A stretch of DNA of 64,000 nucleotides from NCBI GenBank assembly GCA_903952205.1, contig CAJBEZ010000038.1, positions 1-64,000 on the forward strand. Reading direction: 5' to 3'. Of this stretch, positions 43,629-52,734 are shown piece by piece. The notes beneath the pieces are model-generated. The model did not search any database. It was not told the origin of the DNA and saw only the letters and a program-made list of their open reading frames with translations. The position numbers were made by a program, and so were the translations under genes. Numbering within the stretch: position 1 is the stretch's first letter; each line of letters begins with the position of its first letter. Source of the stretch: an uncultured Desulfomonile sp. (lineage in GTDB: Bacteria; Desulfobacterota; Desulfomonilia; Desulfomonilales; Desulfomonilaceae).

Positions 43629-46154
43629 TTGCGAATCCACATATCAGACTTGTGGTTGAGGGAGGCCGTCATCGAATCAATTTCCGGAAATTACAGCCTG
43701 TTCGACTGGACCAGGGGAGTCCATGACCGGGCGTCCAATCCTCTGGCGCCACAGGAAGCCTCTCTCGCGGCGGGCGAAAACATCGACATTTCAAACGCAG
43801 GTCTCGCCGTGCGAAATGGGCTGACGCGCATGGCCGGCGAGGCGTTCTCAGACCCGGTCGTCCATCTCGAATCTGTCAGGCTCCCAACCAGTGGGGCCAC
43901 GTATCTTATCGCCCAGACCCTGGCCGCAAACTCGGCCTCACGAATATACGCGACCGTAATCCCTGCGGCGCCCTTTCATACGCTTGAATGGACGCGGATA
44001 TATGATCTCGGCGAGGGAGCGAATGTCATTTCCATGACGGCCCTGAATGACAGAGTGATACTAACGGAAGGCATGGCGTCTGTCCCGCTGGTTTTTGCGG
44101 GCTGTCTCGAACCGTCAGGGTCGGACTGGGCCGCTCCGCTCGCCGCCATGTTTACGACAGATGGCGGAGAAAACTGGATTGACGTCTCGGATAGCGCTTT
44201 GGACACGGACGCCGAATCAATTGCGGAAATCGGGTCAGGTCCCGGCTCAGGACTTATCCAGTTGGCGATATGCGTCGACACGCCGGTTGTGACGGGACTG
44301 TTCTTTGATGTCACACCGGGCGACAGTGGCGTGGTTTCTCTGAATGTCGAGGCCTATTCCGGCGCCTGGCTAAGCGTGGAAAACGTTTCCGACGGAACAG
44401 CCGGATTGAGTCAGTCCGGCGTCATAACCTGGCCGTCAGGCCAATCCCAACTCAAGGCCACATCGATCAATGGAGTTGAAGGCTTCTGGATCAGGCTCGT
44501 CCTGACACGCGAGGAAACCGCCGCATTTTCCCTCAGGCGTATATTGTTTCGAGCGCCATGCCAGCCATTAAATGTCCTTGGGAACGGGGCCCCGGATTCG
44601 CCGCTCGGCTTCATATTCTGGGATGAGTCCGCAAAGTCCGCCAAGGATTTTACCATCGAGGTTCAGGACTTCACATACCCATCCTTCGCAAGGCTCAATG
44701 ACGGCGACCTTGAAAGCCCGCAAGCGATGGGGACGGAGGACTTTATATACATAGGATACCTCACGGCCTTCAGTTCAGTAGAACTGAGCGTCCACAATGA
44801 TTATCACAATGTCAACGTTTCCTCGCTCGCAGGATCATACTGGAACGGCCAAGGCTGGTCCGCTCTCACGAACATTATTGACGGGACAGCGGACGAGGGC
44901 TCCGTGACCCTGAGTACAAGGGGCAAAGTGTCGTGGGATCTTCCCGACGAATGGAAACCCAACCGCCCGATCTCGGGATCGTATCCTTACGGCTACTGGA
45001 TGAGGCTTGGAGTTTCATCGGAGTTGACCGCCAGGACCTTCATCAGCGAGGCCGCCGTGACCCCTGTCTTTGATCCTCTCAAGAAATACCGTTTCGCCAT
45101 CACTGTCCGGGACCGTGTCATCCTTCTTAACAGATCGGACTCGTGCGACAGGATCGAGATCTCACGCCCTTTGGAGGAATATGGATTCTCGGGCGCTGAT
45201 TCGGCTTATCTGAGAATTGGCGGGACCGGCGATATAGTGGCTGTCATCGAGGTTTTCAACCAGGGCTTTATCGCCAAGACCGACGACTGGTACCTGCTGA
45301 ACGGTTATAGCCCACCGACATTTTCCGTAGAACGCGCCGAAGCGGCGGGGCAGGCGCCGATCAACAACCGTGTCCTCGTTCGGGCGCCTCACATGGAGGC
45401 GGATTCCAAAAACCTCATGGGGCTCTATTATATAAACCAGCGGGGCGCATGGCATTTCGCCGGCCTAAAGGTCTACCGGATAAGCGACCAGGTCTCATGG
45501 TGGGACATGGCGTCAAACGGCGTGAAGATAGACGTCCGTAACCTCGGATCGGCCTGCGGGGTGTACTGGGCGTCACGGAACTGGATAATATGGGCTGTCC
45601 CCATGATTACCCGCTCAGAAAATATCGGCGCAAACAACCGCCTGATTATTTACGATCTCAATCTTGGCGCGTGGCTCCCGCCCTTCACCGTCAGCGCCAG
45701 CTCGCTCGCCACTGTTTCCACCCACTCGCCTGCCGGCGCGGCCGGCAATGTCACTCTGCTTGCGGGCGATTATCATGGGGGAATCTCCGAACTTTTCACG
45801 CATGACTCTTACGCCGACGGGACTGAGGTTGTCCGTGGGTGGGCGGAAACACCGTGGCTTCACTTCGGGGCGCCGAACGTCGAAAAATCGCTTCGGGTCT
45901 TAACGGCGATCGGCTGGATTGATTCGCAGGAACGTTTGCGGGTTGAGATTTTTACTGACGGCGTCCTTGAGCGGCCCTGCGTCGTCGAGTTCAACAGGCT
46001 TCACGGATCAGGCGCCGACGGCTTTGGACTTGAACAGAAGTCGCTCGCCGCTCATGGCCGATTTTTCAAGTTCCGGATCAAACTTAACGGGAATTCTAGA
46101 CTTTATGGCTTGCAGGCTACAATCCTCGGCATTCGTGAATGGGGAGCGATGTAA
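43629..46154 (+). CDS. Large phage structural protein, possibly stopper/tail-hub
   Basis: 841 aa, start assumed at TTG 43629 with only a weak upstream GGA. The N-terminus (SLFDWTRGVHDRASNPLAPQEASLAAGENIDISNAGLAVRNGLTRM) resembles the entry of P22 gp10-like packaged-DNA stabilising proteins. The remainder is rich in beta strands and Gly/Ser, with repeated W and D motifs that may form propeller or jelly-roll units. It follows the adaptor, where a stopper protein is expected. Longer than gp10 (about 470 aa), so extra domains are present. Confidence 0.55.
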   Translation: MRIHISDLWLREAVIESISGNYSLFDWTRGVHDRASNPLAPQEASLAAGENIDISNAGLAVRNGLTRMAGEAFSDPVVHLESVRLPTSGATYLIAQTLAANSASRIYATVIPAAPFHTLEWTRIYDLGEGANVISMTALNDRVILTEGMASVPLVFAGCLEPSGSDWAAPLAAMFTTDGGENWIDVSDSALDTDAESIAEIGSGPGSGLIQLAICVDTPVVTGLFFDVTPGDSGVVSLNVEAYSGAWLSVENVSDGTAGLSQSGVITWPSGQSQLKATSINGVEGFWIRLVLTREETAAFSLRRILFRAPCQPLNVLGNGAPDSPLGFIFWDESAKSAKDFTIEVQDFTYPSFARLNDGDLESPQAMGTEDFIYIGYLTAFSSVELSVHNDYHNVNVSSLAGSYWNGQGWSALTNIIDGTADEGSVTLSTRGKVSWDLPDEWKPNRPISGSYPYGYWMRLGVSSELTARTFISEAAVTPVFDPLKKYRFAITVRDRVILLNRSDSCDRIEISRPLEEYGFSGADSAYLRIGGTGDIVAVIEVFNQGFIAKTDDWYLLNGYSPPTFSVERAEAAGQAPINNRVLVRAPHMEADSKNLMGLYYINQRGAWHFAGLKVYRISDQVSWWDMASNGVKIDVRNLGSACGVYWASRNWIIWAVPMITRSENIGANNRLIIYDLNLGAWLPPFTVSASSLATVSTHSPAGAAGNVTLLAGDYHGGISELFTHDSYADGTEVVRGWAETPWLHFGAPNVEKSLRVLTAIGWIDSQERLRVEIFTDGVLERPCVVEFNRLHGSGADGFGLEQKSLAAHGRFFKFRIKLNGNSRLYGLQATILGIREWGAM

Positions 46155-46158
46155 TATT

Positions 46159-47853
46159 ATGAGCGGAAGATACACAGCCTTTCACGTCTATCAGAATTTG
46201 AGTTTCCAGGAGGCGAACAATGCGGCGACACGGCCATACAAACTGCCGGAATACAGATGCGCCCATTCTCAGCGGGGCTATCTATTCCAGTTCGAAAGCA
46301 TGGCGGAGAGAAACCACTTCGACGCGGCCACGACCACCTGTTGTAACGAACCTGTCCTCAACTTCCAGAATAAGCCACAGTATGCGTCGAGCGCCAAACC
46401 GATGAACCCGCGAGACTGTTCGAATCGTGCCCAATCAAGAGGATGTGAGACGCTGGCGGTTTCGATAGAGGATTCCTCCGGTATTTGCGCTAACGAGTCA
46501 TCAAGGATACGGCGCATAAAGATAAAATGTCCGACGGCATGCCCTGAATTCCGAAATATACAGAACGGTGGTTCTTTCAGGGGCCGTTATGGCGTATTCC
46601 GAAGCCTTGGGATGGAAGCCGGCGAAATCCTCATCCTTGACTATTCGCCGGATAGGGAAACGGTCGACTCCGTCTATGATTACTGTCGTGGGACCGTCAC
46701 TTTTACCGAAGAATTCTGCAATGGCCGAGCGTTAAGTTTTGAAGTCCGGGGTGGTCTCGATTTTCCAGGCGGCTGCGGCTGCGATTGTTGCGGCGAACGT
46801 GGCGTCTACCCTGCGCCGCTCATTAACCTGAGCGCTGCGGAGAGTGTCGATGGAGGGCTGGGGAATTCCGTCGGGTCTGGCATGATCGTGACAGCGGACC
46901 CCGCGTGTCGGGGCGCTGATATTACCGGCGTGTTCCACGGAATAGCCGGATCTGGCGATGTAGCCTGGGATAATCCCACGGTTTACAATTCCGACGGAGC
47001 GACAAGGTTCGTCACACGGGACCGGCCATTGATAGGGGACGCGGGAAACCCCGCCTGCTGCGGGGGCCGAGTTGAGTGGACGGCCACAGATGGCTGCGCC
47101 TCCAGTAATACGGGATTCACTAACGTGGCCGCCGGCATAGGAGCGTCGAGCGTGTGGCCGCTGGACGGGACCACCCTGTACGAGGGCGACGGATATTCTT
47201 TTAACGGGATGGGTGCGTGTTCATATTCTGAGGCCGCTGGCCTCGGGATTGAAACCGAATGCATCTCCAACACACAGTCGGATCTATACCGGTTCGACGG
47301 ATTACTTGCCCGCAATATGGATTCGACACTTGCTTTTCATGACGAACACGCCTGTTCCGGGTGCTGCGGAAACGGAAACGTAACGCTTACCTTCGCCAAT
47401 GGGTGCGGCCCTGTGATTACAGCGAACTACCCGGTGCGACGGTGGTTTTCGGATTCGGCCTATTCCGACTCTGTCGGGCGGGTGTTCAAGTGTGAAAGAT
47501 TTTTCCGGTCGTTTGCGCCGATTGGCTACTATTACCGGCTCGCTGTCGCCGATCTGACGTGTGACGGCAATCACGGAGAATTCAGCAATCCGTACGGAGG
47601 CTATTACAGCGAGATCGCAGACTGTCTCGCGTTGATAAACGGCCCGTCGGCCACCGCAATTACAGGGTCAATGGGTTGCCCGAGCCTGAACGGAGGCGAG
47701 TCATGCTGTTTCTACGCCGACAATGGCCTGGAGGGCCTGGAATTCACATCGAGCGTCGTGAGCGTATCAGGGCCAAAATGCTGCCGGTTCGACACTGCGA
47801 ACGGCTCCTGGGTGAACGGCGGACCCGCTGCGGGTTGCTGCCCGAATGGATAA
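46159..47853 (+). CDS. Cysteine-rich putative phage structural protein
   Basis: 564 aa from ATG 46159, four bases after the previous stop. About 34 cysteines (6%), many as CC or CxC pairs (TTTCCNE, GGCGCDCCGERG, HACSGCCGNG, ESCCFYAD, PKCCRFD, AAGCCPNG), and Gly/Ser/Asn-rich beta-type sequence. No signal peptide. The last 200 residues contain related blocks (a Cys pair, then a TLTFANGC- or VEWTATDGC-like strand). Such Cys content is rare in a cytosolically assembled phage protein; metal binding or disulfides formed on lysis are possible. The family is not recognised. Confidence 0.6.
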   Translation: MSGRYTAFHVYQNLSFQEANNAATRPYKLPEYRCAHSQRGYLFQFESMAERNHFDAATTTCCNEPVLNFQNKPQYASSAKPMNPRDCSNRAQSRGCETLAVSIEDSSGICANESSRIRRIKIKCPTACPEFRNIQNGGSFRGRYGVFRSLGMEAGEILILDYSPDRETVDSVYDYCRGTVTFTEEFCNGRALSFEVRGGLDFPGGCGCDCCGERGVYPAPLINLSAAESVDGGLGNSVGSGMIVTADPACRGADITGVFHGIAGSGDVAWDNPTVYNSDGATRFVTRDRPLIGDAGNPACCGGRVEWTATDGCASSNTGFTNVAAGIGASSVWPLDGTTLYEGDGYSFNGMGACSYSEAAGLGIETECISNTQSDLYRFDGLLARNMDSTLAFHDEHACSGCCGNGNVTLTFANGCGPVITANYPVRRWFSDSAYSDSVGRVFKCERFFRSFAPIGYYYRLAVADLTCDGNHGEFSNPYGGYYSEIADCLALINGPSATAITGSMGCPSLNGGESCCFYADNGLEGLEFTSSVVSVSGPKCCRFDTANGSWVNGGPAAGCCPNG

Positions 47854-47907
47854 TTGCGGCGGCGGCGTCCTGGAAGATAGATCGCAAATCATTTCAAGGG
47901 GTGATGA

Positions 47908-48135
47908 ATGTCTGATGGAACATCATTGGCCAATTATACGGGATTTCTGGAATATCTTGCGGCCGTAATCAAACGGACCGGCGGCGTGCCGGCGCTTGAG
48001 GCGAAATGTCCCGAATGCGGCGGCACGTGGTCGATATGGAAGAAGGTTTGCGCTTCGAGCGAGGAATACGCTTGCGGATATCGGGCCATCTGGAAATGCG
48101 AGAATGCGGATTGCGGGGAAATGGAAATCCGGTGA
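47908..48135 (+). CDS. Small zinc-ribbon-like protein
   Basis: 75 aa from ATG 47908 (AAGGGGTGATGA upstream). CPECGG (33-38), CASSEEYACGY, and KCENADCGEME near the end give a CxxC...C...CxxxxC pattern suggestive of a zinc ribbon. It may be a nucleic-acid or metal-binding accessory of the phage cluster. It is separated from the next phage gene by a 400-bp repeat block. Confidence 0.6.
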   Translation: MSDGTSLANYTGFLEYLAAVIKRTGGVPALEAKCPECGGTWSIWKKVCASSEEYACGYRAIWKCENADCGEMEIR

Positions 48136-48541
48136 ATGGGGGGGGGATTGGGTATATATGACACGGGAATTTACCCACGACATATCGAGCAATCCCGTCG
48201 CGTAGGGGTTCAAAATTTTGAACCCCCGCTACGGCGTTTATTACACGCGGCGCCCCACCCACGGTAGAACCGTGGGCTCATGAACTTTGCCCCGTCAAGA
48301 GGGGCAAATATGAATGCTCTTAAACCTATTCCCCTTTGGGCCGCTCCTGCGGTCCAACGTTCGTGAGCCCATGGCTGCGCCGTGGGTTCTTTGGGATAAT
48401 TGCATTTGCCAAGCGTGAAAACAACAACCATGTCATCTCGAGCGAGCGCAGCGACGAGAGATCCAACCAGGGCTCAAAATTTTGAGCCCCTACCCAAGGC
48501 CCCAGGCGATAAAACCACACAAACCAATACGAGGAGATACC
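48136..48541. repeat. Repeat block inserted in the phage cluster
   Basis: No gene is seen. In order: palindrome GGGGTTCAA/TTGAACCCC (48204-48227), CTACGGCGTTTATTAC segment, the 129-bp composite hairpin element (48258-48386), GTCATCTCGAGCGAGCGCAG repeat (48431-48465), and GGCTCAAA/TTTGAGCC palindrome (48470-48490). The next phage gene resumes at 48542 with its own ribosome site (GAGGAG). Confidence 0.82.
48258..48386 (+). repeat. Composite hairpin element, copy 1 (subtype with CCCCTTTGGG)
   Basis: It starts with hairpin CCCACGGTAGAACCGTGGG and ends with CCCATGGCTGCGCCGTGGG. GGGCTCATGAAC near the start pairs with GTTCGTGAGCCC near the end. Inside are TTTGCCCC/GGGGCAAA and CCGC/GCGG hairpins. 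In this copy the middle is TTAAACCTATTCCCCTTTGGG instead of the GGGGCTCAA palindrome. Other copies are at 56.05, 58.36, 59.18 and 61.97 kb. Confidence 0.85.
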
Positions 48542-49294
48542 ATGGCGCCTGATCCATTCGCTACATCGCTCGATCAGATCAACACGCTGATCAACGAGCT
48601 GCTCACGAAATATTCATCGTTCAAGACGCCTGCATCGTATAGGGGCGAAGACGATCCTATCATCCAGGCTTACCTGTCGCAGGCTTATGGTGGGGCGCTG
48701 GACCTTGCCGATTCGTACTCGTCACGGACGTCCGGGCAAACGGCGCGTGGATCATATAACGCTGGGAACGCTGCGCTTTCGCAATCCGAAGCGCGACATC
48801 AGGCGCTCAAGGCGCTGGCCGCTGAATACTCAGGCAAATACGGTGAGGCCGTCAGGAACGCCAATTCGACAAGAGAATCCGAATACACCGCAAGGAAGGA
48901 CGTTCTGGCCGGCCTGAACGATCTTATCGCCAACCGTAACAAGCTTCTTGCCGCTCAAAAGGACTGGCTCACGAAGTCTGATGAACTTCAATTTAACCGG
49001 GACCAGGCTTCATTCCAGAATGATCTCGCAAGTCAGGAGAACCAGAGGGAGATCGCAAGATTCAACACCGAGGCGGAACAAAGGAACGCGGAACATGACG
49101 AAAAGCTCTCTCTGGAAAACCGGTGGCGCAGTTTAACGGCCAAGGCCCGGCTCGTGTCAAAAATCGGCAGGACCGCCGCCGGATGGACAAACTCGGACGA
49201 TCTGCTCTCCGACCGCCTGGGCGTTCAGCTTGGCTACTACGATCCATGGCAAAGGAAACTCGAGGTTCGCGTCGGCAATACAGGCCGCAAATAG
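48542..49294 (+). CDS. Phage coiled-coil structural/internal protein
   Basis: 250 aa from ATG 48542 (GAGGAG 7 nt upstream). Almost wholly helical and polar, Ala/Asn/Gln/Glu-rich (LASQENQREIARFNTEAEQRNAEHDEKLSLENRWRSL), without transmembrane segments. Such proteins near the terminase end of podovirus-like clusters are often internal virion or ejection proteins. The function is inferred from composition and context. Confidence 0.55.
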   Translation: MAPDPFATSLDQINTLINELLTKYSSFKTPASYRGEDDPIIQAYLSQAYGGALDLADSYSSRTSGQTARGSYNAGNAALSQSEARHQALKALAAEYSGKYGEAVRNANSTRESEYTARKDVLAGLNDLIANRNKLLAAQKDWLTKSDELQFNRDQASFQNDLASQENQREIARFNTEAEQRNAEHDEKLSLENRWRSLTAKARLVSKIGRTAAGWTNSDDLLSDRLGVQLGYYDPWQRKLEVRVGNTGRK

Positions 49295-49515
49295 GGGTTT
49301 TAAATTTTGAAGTTGACATTTGGACCAATATGATTCAACAAAACTATTGCCAAAAATTTTTTAACCCGTCTCCTGAATCTCATCTTTATAGTCGTATTCA
49401 TAACCCCATTCAAAATGATGGGGGGGTCCTTTTTACTTCAATCCCGGTAGACCGCTCAGGCTCCGCTGCGCGTCCTGCGGTCTCCATCCAACTTGGTTTG
49501 AAGAGGAGAACTATC

Positions 49516-49746
49516 ATGCCAACTCCGGTTAACCATCTGAAATTGATGTCCAATAACTTTGATAAACTTCATGAACAACTTTCCGCGCTTGCGACCCACG
49601 TCAAAACGCTAGATGACCCGGAAGCCGAGGAACTGCTGAAGCAGATGGAGATTGGTCTTCTGGCCCCGATGCGCAGGCTTCGGCACAGACTGGAAATTCC
49701 CTATGACTGGCATGAGAAAGCTGAGCCGAGAGAGGTGTTATTATGA
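49516..49746 (+). CDS. Small helical phage-cluster protein
   Basis: 76 aa from ATG 49516 with AGAGGAG 7 nt upstream. Helical (NFDKLHEQLSALATHVKTLDDPEAEELLKQMEIGLLAPMRRLRHRLE). It overlaps the next small gene by ATGA. Family not recognised. The 221-bp gap before it holds a GGGGTTTTAAATTTTGAAG degenerate palindrome and no gene. Confidence 0.6.
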   Translation: MPTPVNHLKLMSNNFDKLHEQLSALATHVKTLDDPEAEELLKQMEIGLLAPMRRLRHRLEIPYDWHEKAEPREVLL

Positions 49747-49934
49747 GACACAACATGTTCTGCATGGAAAGCCTCCGTCTTTGGCCTGGTTACCATCACG
49801 AAGAATTCCCGTCTTGTTTCATTGGTGATCCACCGCCACCGGACGATCGCCGGATTCATTGCCCCGGCATGTTCGACCGCGGATGCGTCCATTTAACGCC
49901 CTGTCGCTGGGGTAGATGGAGCGCCGTAATTTGA
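49743..49934 (+). CDS. Small Cys/His/Pro-containing hypothetical protein
   Basis: 63 aa, ATG overlapping the previous stop (ATGA). Contains four Cys and several His (MFCMESLRLWPGYHHEEF, CFIGDPPPPDDRRIHCPGMFDRGCVHLTPC), which could bind a metal. Its 3' end overlaps the next start by 19 nt. Tight coupling on both sides supports a real gene, but no family is recognised. Confidence 0.45.
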   Translation: MRHNMFCMESLRLWPGYHHEEFPSCFIGDPPPPDDRRIHCPGMFDRGCVHLTPCRWGRWSAVI

Positions 49935-50278
49935 GCGACGAGAACATGAGTGATGGTTATAGCGATGAACTGGAGCGGACACTTGCCGGCCTCGGCGCGG
50001 GTGGTCTGACAGCGGACGCGGCTTTACGCGTGGTCGCCATGCTTATCGCGGAAGCGCCAGACGCGTCACGCCAGAAGATAGACCAGCTCAAGATCATGGA
50101 CAAACTTATAAACACATCGAGAGGCCTTATGGAAACACGAATGAAAACCGGTGAAGCTGAAGCGCTCGCTCAAAAACTCGAGTCGCTTGAAAATGAACTC
50201 GAAGGGCTGGCGACACATAGGAAAACGCCTAAAAAAGCCGGTCGGGTCGCCGATTTCTTCTCGTTTCTAATGGCTTGA
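49916..50278 (+). CDS. Putative small terminase subunit
   Basis: 120 aa from ATG 49916 (GGGG 3 nt upstream); ATG 49946 is an alternative. Helical, with a central coiled-coil-like stretch (SRQKIDQLKIMDKLINTSRGLMETRMKTGEAEALAQKLESLENELEGL), ending 6 nt before terL. Position and size fit TerS, but no DNA-binding HTH is obvious. Confidence 0.5.
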   Translation: MERRNLSDENMSDGYSDELERTLAGLGAGGLTADAALRVVAMLIAEAPDASRQKIDQLKIMDKLINTSRGLMETRMKTGEAEALAQKLESLENELEGLATHRKTPKKAGRVADFFSFLMA

Positions 50279-50284
50279 GGCGCT

Positions 50285-52003
50285 ATGGCGCTGACAACCT
50301 TAAACCGGCGCGCCGACAGGCTCGCCCAACGCATAGACAGCGTCAGTCATTGGATTGTTGCGGCTGACGCTGAATTCGAACTTCAGCCCTTCATCGAGGA
50401 GCTGAAGATCATCAATAAACGCGGGGAGCTTGTTTCACTCATAATGAACAGATCGCAGGAAATAGTTCTGGAAAAGGTGCTTGAAGCAAGGGAGAAACGG
50501 GCGCCCGCGCGTTTTATTCTCCTCAAGGCGAGGCAGTTGGGTATTTCAACGCTTATAGAAGCAATCATCTTTTCGTTGGTCACCGTCTTTGCCCGCCGGT
50601 TTGGAATGGTGGCCGCGCATTGTTTTTCGAGCGCACAATCGCTTTTCGCAATGACACAGAGGTTCCACGCTCATCTTCCTGAAGATCGCAGGCCCCCGCT
50701 TGCGAAGAACAACGCACGCGTGCTTGAATACGCGGCCCCTCATTATTCAAGCATACGTGTGGACACAGCGGCCAACGCCACGCTTGCCAGAGGCGCCACA
50801 TTTCATTACGCTCACGCTTCCGAGGTGGCCTTCTGGGAGCGCGCGGAAGACGCGGCGCTGGCGATCAACCAGGCTACGCCCCAGACCTGGGACACGCTCC
50901 TTTTCTGGGAATCCACGGCCAATGGAATGAATAATCTCTTTCACAGGATGTGGATTGCGGCTGAACGCGGTGAGAATGACATTGAACCCATCTTTTTGAC
51001 ATGGAAAGATTTCCCCGCATACAGCCTGCCTACGCCGGCGGGTCACGCCAAACGTGAACTTACCGACATGGAGCGCGAATACTCGGAGCTTGCCAGCCTG
51101 AACGTTGACCAGCTCAACTGGGCCATACACACAAGGAAGAACCAGTGTCAGGATTCCTGGGACAAGTTCCACCAGGAATACCCGGCCGTGGCCGCTCTTG
51201 CCTTCGCATTCACTTCCACGCCCTGGTTCAGTCAGGCGATACTTCAAAAGTGGGTTGAAGATAACGCCCAGGATAAGGATCGTATCTCCGGGAGGATTGA
51301 ATGGTCAGACGGCTTGGATGGTCAGCAGCCGAAACCCTTTTTTGTGAAGGATGATCGTGGCCAAGTTTCCGTGTGGAGAATACCCGAACCAGGGCGGGCT
51401 TATTGCCTCGGCATGGATGTCGGCGAAGGTGTCGGCCAGGATTACACTGTGATACAGGTGATGGACACGGAGACGGGAATGGTCGTCGCAACTTACCGTT
51501 CCAACCGGACTCGACCGGAAATGGCCGGAATGGACGCTGTCAGCCTGGCGACGTTCTATAATTATGGATTGCTCGGCATTGAGCGCAATGGGCCGGGTCT
51601 GGCCACACTGGTCGCATGCGAACGCGGACTCGCCCAGTACCCGTGGATGACGGGATACACCAACCTGTATTACCAGAAGCGGCTCGACACCAAACTACCC
51701 GATGAATCCGAGCGTCTCGGCTGGTTGACCACCAGACCGGTCAAGGAAGCCATGCTTTCCAGGCTGGGCGGAGCGATCGAGCGGGAAGAGATCAGAGTGT
51801 ATGATCATGTCACTCTGCTGGAATTGCAGGGGCTCGTATGGGACGCGGAAAACAGGCTCTTCCGGCAGCATTATCGTGAGCCTGGTTGTAAATTGACCCA
51901 CGACGATTCCGTGATCGCGCTGGCAATAGCGAACGAGATGAGACGAACCCTGGTCAGCGACAGGTTTATTTCGACTCGTTTCGACGCTTCGGGCAACCTG
52001 TGA
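50285..52003 (+). CDS. Phage terminase large subunit
   Basis: 572 aa. ATPase domain with KARQLGIST (81-89) in the place of the classical Walker A (as in several TerL groups), and FHYAHASEVAFWE as Walker B/coupling region near 180. Nuclease domain from about 375: CLGMDVGEGVGQDYTVIQVMD with the first metal Asp, and THDDSVIALAIA with the last acidic pair. It cuts and packages phage DNA into the portal. Lying last in the cluster, 10 kb after the portal gene, is an unusual order. Confidence 0.85.
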   Translation: MALTTLNRRADRLAQRIDSVSHWIVAADAEFELQPFIEELKIINKRGELVSLIMNRSQEIVLEKVLEAREKRAPARFILLKARQLGISTLIEAIIFSLVTVFARRFGMVAAHCFSSAQSLFAMTQRFHAHLPEDRRPPLAKNNARVLEYAAPHYSSIRVDTAANATLARGATFHYAHASEVAFWERAEDAALAINQATPQTWDTLLFWESTANGMNNLFHRMWIAAERGENDIEPIFLTWKDFPAYSLPTPAGHAKRELTDMEREYSELASLNVDQLNWAIHTRKNQCQDSWDKFHQEYPAVAALAFAFTSTPWFSQAILQKWVEDNAQDKDRISGRIEWSDGLDGQQPKPFFVKDDRGQVSVWRIPEPGRAYCLGMDVGEGVGQDYTVIQVMDTETGMVVATYRSNRTRPEMAGMDAVSLATFYNYGLLGIERNGPGLATLVACERGLAQYPWMTGYTNLYYQKRLDTKLPDESERLGWLTTRPVKEAMLSRLGGAIEREEIRVYDHVTLLELQGLVWDAENRLFRQHYREPGCKLTHDDSVIALAIANEMRRTLVSDRFISTRFDASGNL

Positions 52004-52056
52004 CATTGATTGGCGTTTGGCGAATCACTTTGGCTTCAGGGGAAACGGCGTAAATT

Positions 52057-52728
52057 ATGCGAGCCTGTCTCAAACAAAACGGCCTGATTATGGTACACGG
52101 GGATGTCCGGTCGGAGTCGTTCACATCGGTCCATGCCGGGGTCGGCTGGCCGGACGGGGAGCCTGGCGGGTTAGTTGTGGTCGGGCGACGCGAAGATGGC
52201 CGCTATCACATACTTGAGGAAAAAAGGGGAAGGCTGTTTGAAATTACGGGAGCTGCCGTTGAGATCTCGTCGCGGTTGCTGGTGGACACCTTCTGGATCG
52301 ATTCGACGGACACCCTAAGCACGGCCTACTTCCGGGGCGACGATGGCCCGCTCGGGCCGTTGGACGTGGGGAAAAACGCAACAGAGAATGGTGTCGGGTC
52401 ATCCATGCGAATAGTAAGCCGTGGGTCGTCAATCATTACCACGGATTTGGCGCCGATTGTCAGGTCGGTTTCGGACGCGATCCTGAGGAATTTCGTGTCC
52501 GCCCTTGAGAGGGTCAGAGGTATGATCGCACAGGAGCGGGCGCTCATAAATGAGAAACGATGCCCGTCAATAATGTACGCAATGAGGCAGCCGATGGATT
52601 ACGCTTTGGCGTCTCCCGTGATGGCGGCTTTGGCGCTTGGGTTGCTGTCGATGGTTGGCGCCGGCGACGACGATCATGCGTTGGACATGCCACGTCAGTG
52701 GTATGACAACCGTCGGCGATCGAGATGA
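52057..52728 (+). CDS. Hypothetical protein following TerL
   Basis: 223 aa from ATG 52057. N-terminal half beta-rich (ESFTSVHAGVGWPDGEPGGLVVVGRREDGRYHILEE). C-terminal half helical (SVSDAILRNFVSALERVRGMIAQERALINEKR), then a short hydrophobic segment (PVMAALALGLLSMVGAG). Same strand and codon style as the phage genes. Family not recognised; it is likely the last gene of the phage-like operon. Confidence 0.5.
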   Translation: MRACLKQNGLIMVHGDVRSESFTSVHAGVGWPDGEPGGLVVVGRREDGRYHILEEKRGRLFEITGAAVEISSRLLVDTFWIDSTDTLSTAYFRGDDGPLGPLDVGKNATENGVGSSMRIVSRGSSIITTDLAPIVRSVSDAILRNFVSALERVRGMIAQERALINEKRCPSIMYAMRQPMDYALASPVMAALALGLLSMVGAGDDDHALDMPRQWYDNRRRSR

Positions 52729-52734
52729 CAACAA

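Larger units (their letters stand above)
37883..52728 (+). mobile_element. Podovirus-like prophage remnant or domesticated phage cluster
   Basis: About 16 co-directional genes: portal, putative scaffold, membrane and lysis genes, P22 gp4-like adaptor, two large structural proteins, coiled-coil protein, small genes, putative TerS, TerL and a final unknown gene. No integrase, repressor, replication gene or recognised major capsid protein is present, and no att site was found. A host-type hairpin repeat is inserted at 48.26 kb and another repeat at 42.07 kb. This suggests a decayed or domesticated element rather than an inducible prophage. The exact borders are uncertain. Confidence 0.75.
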
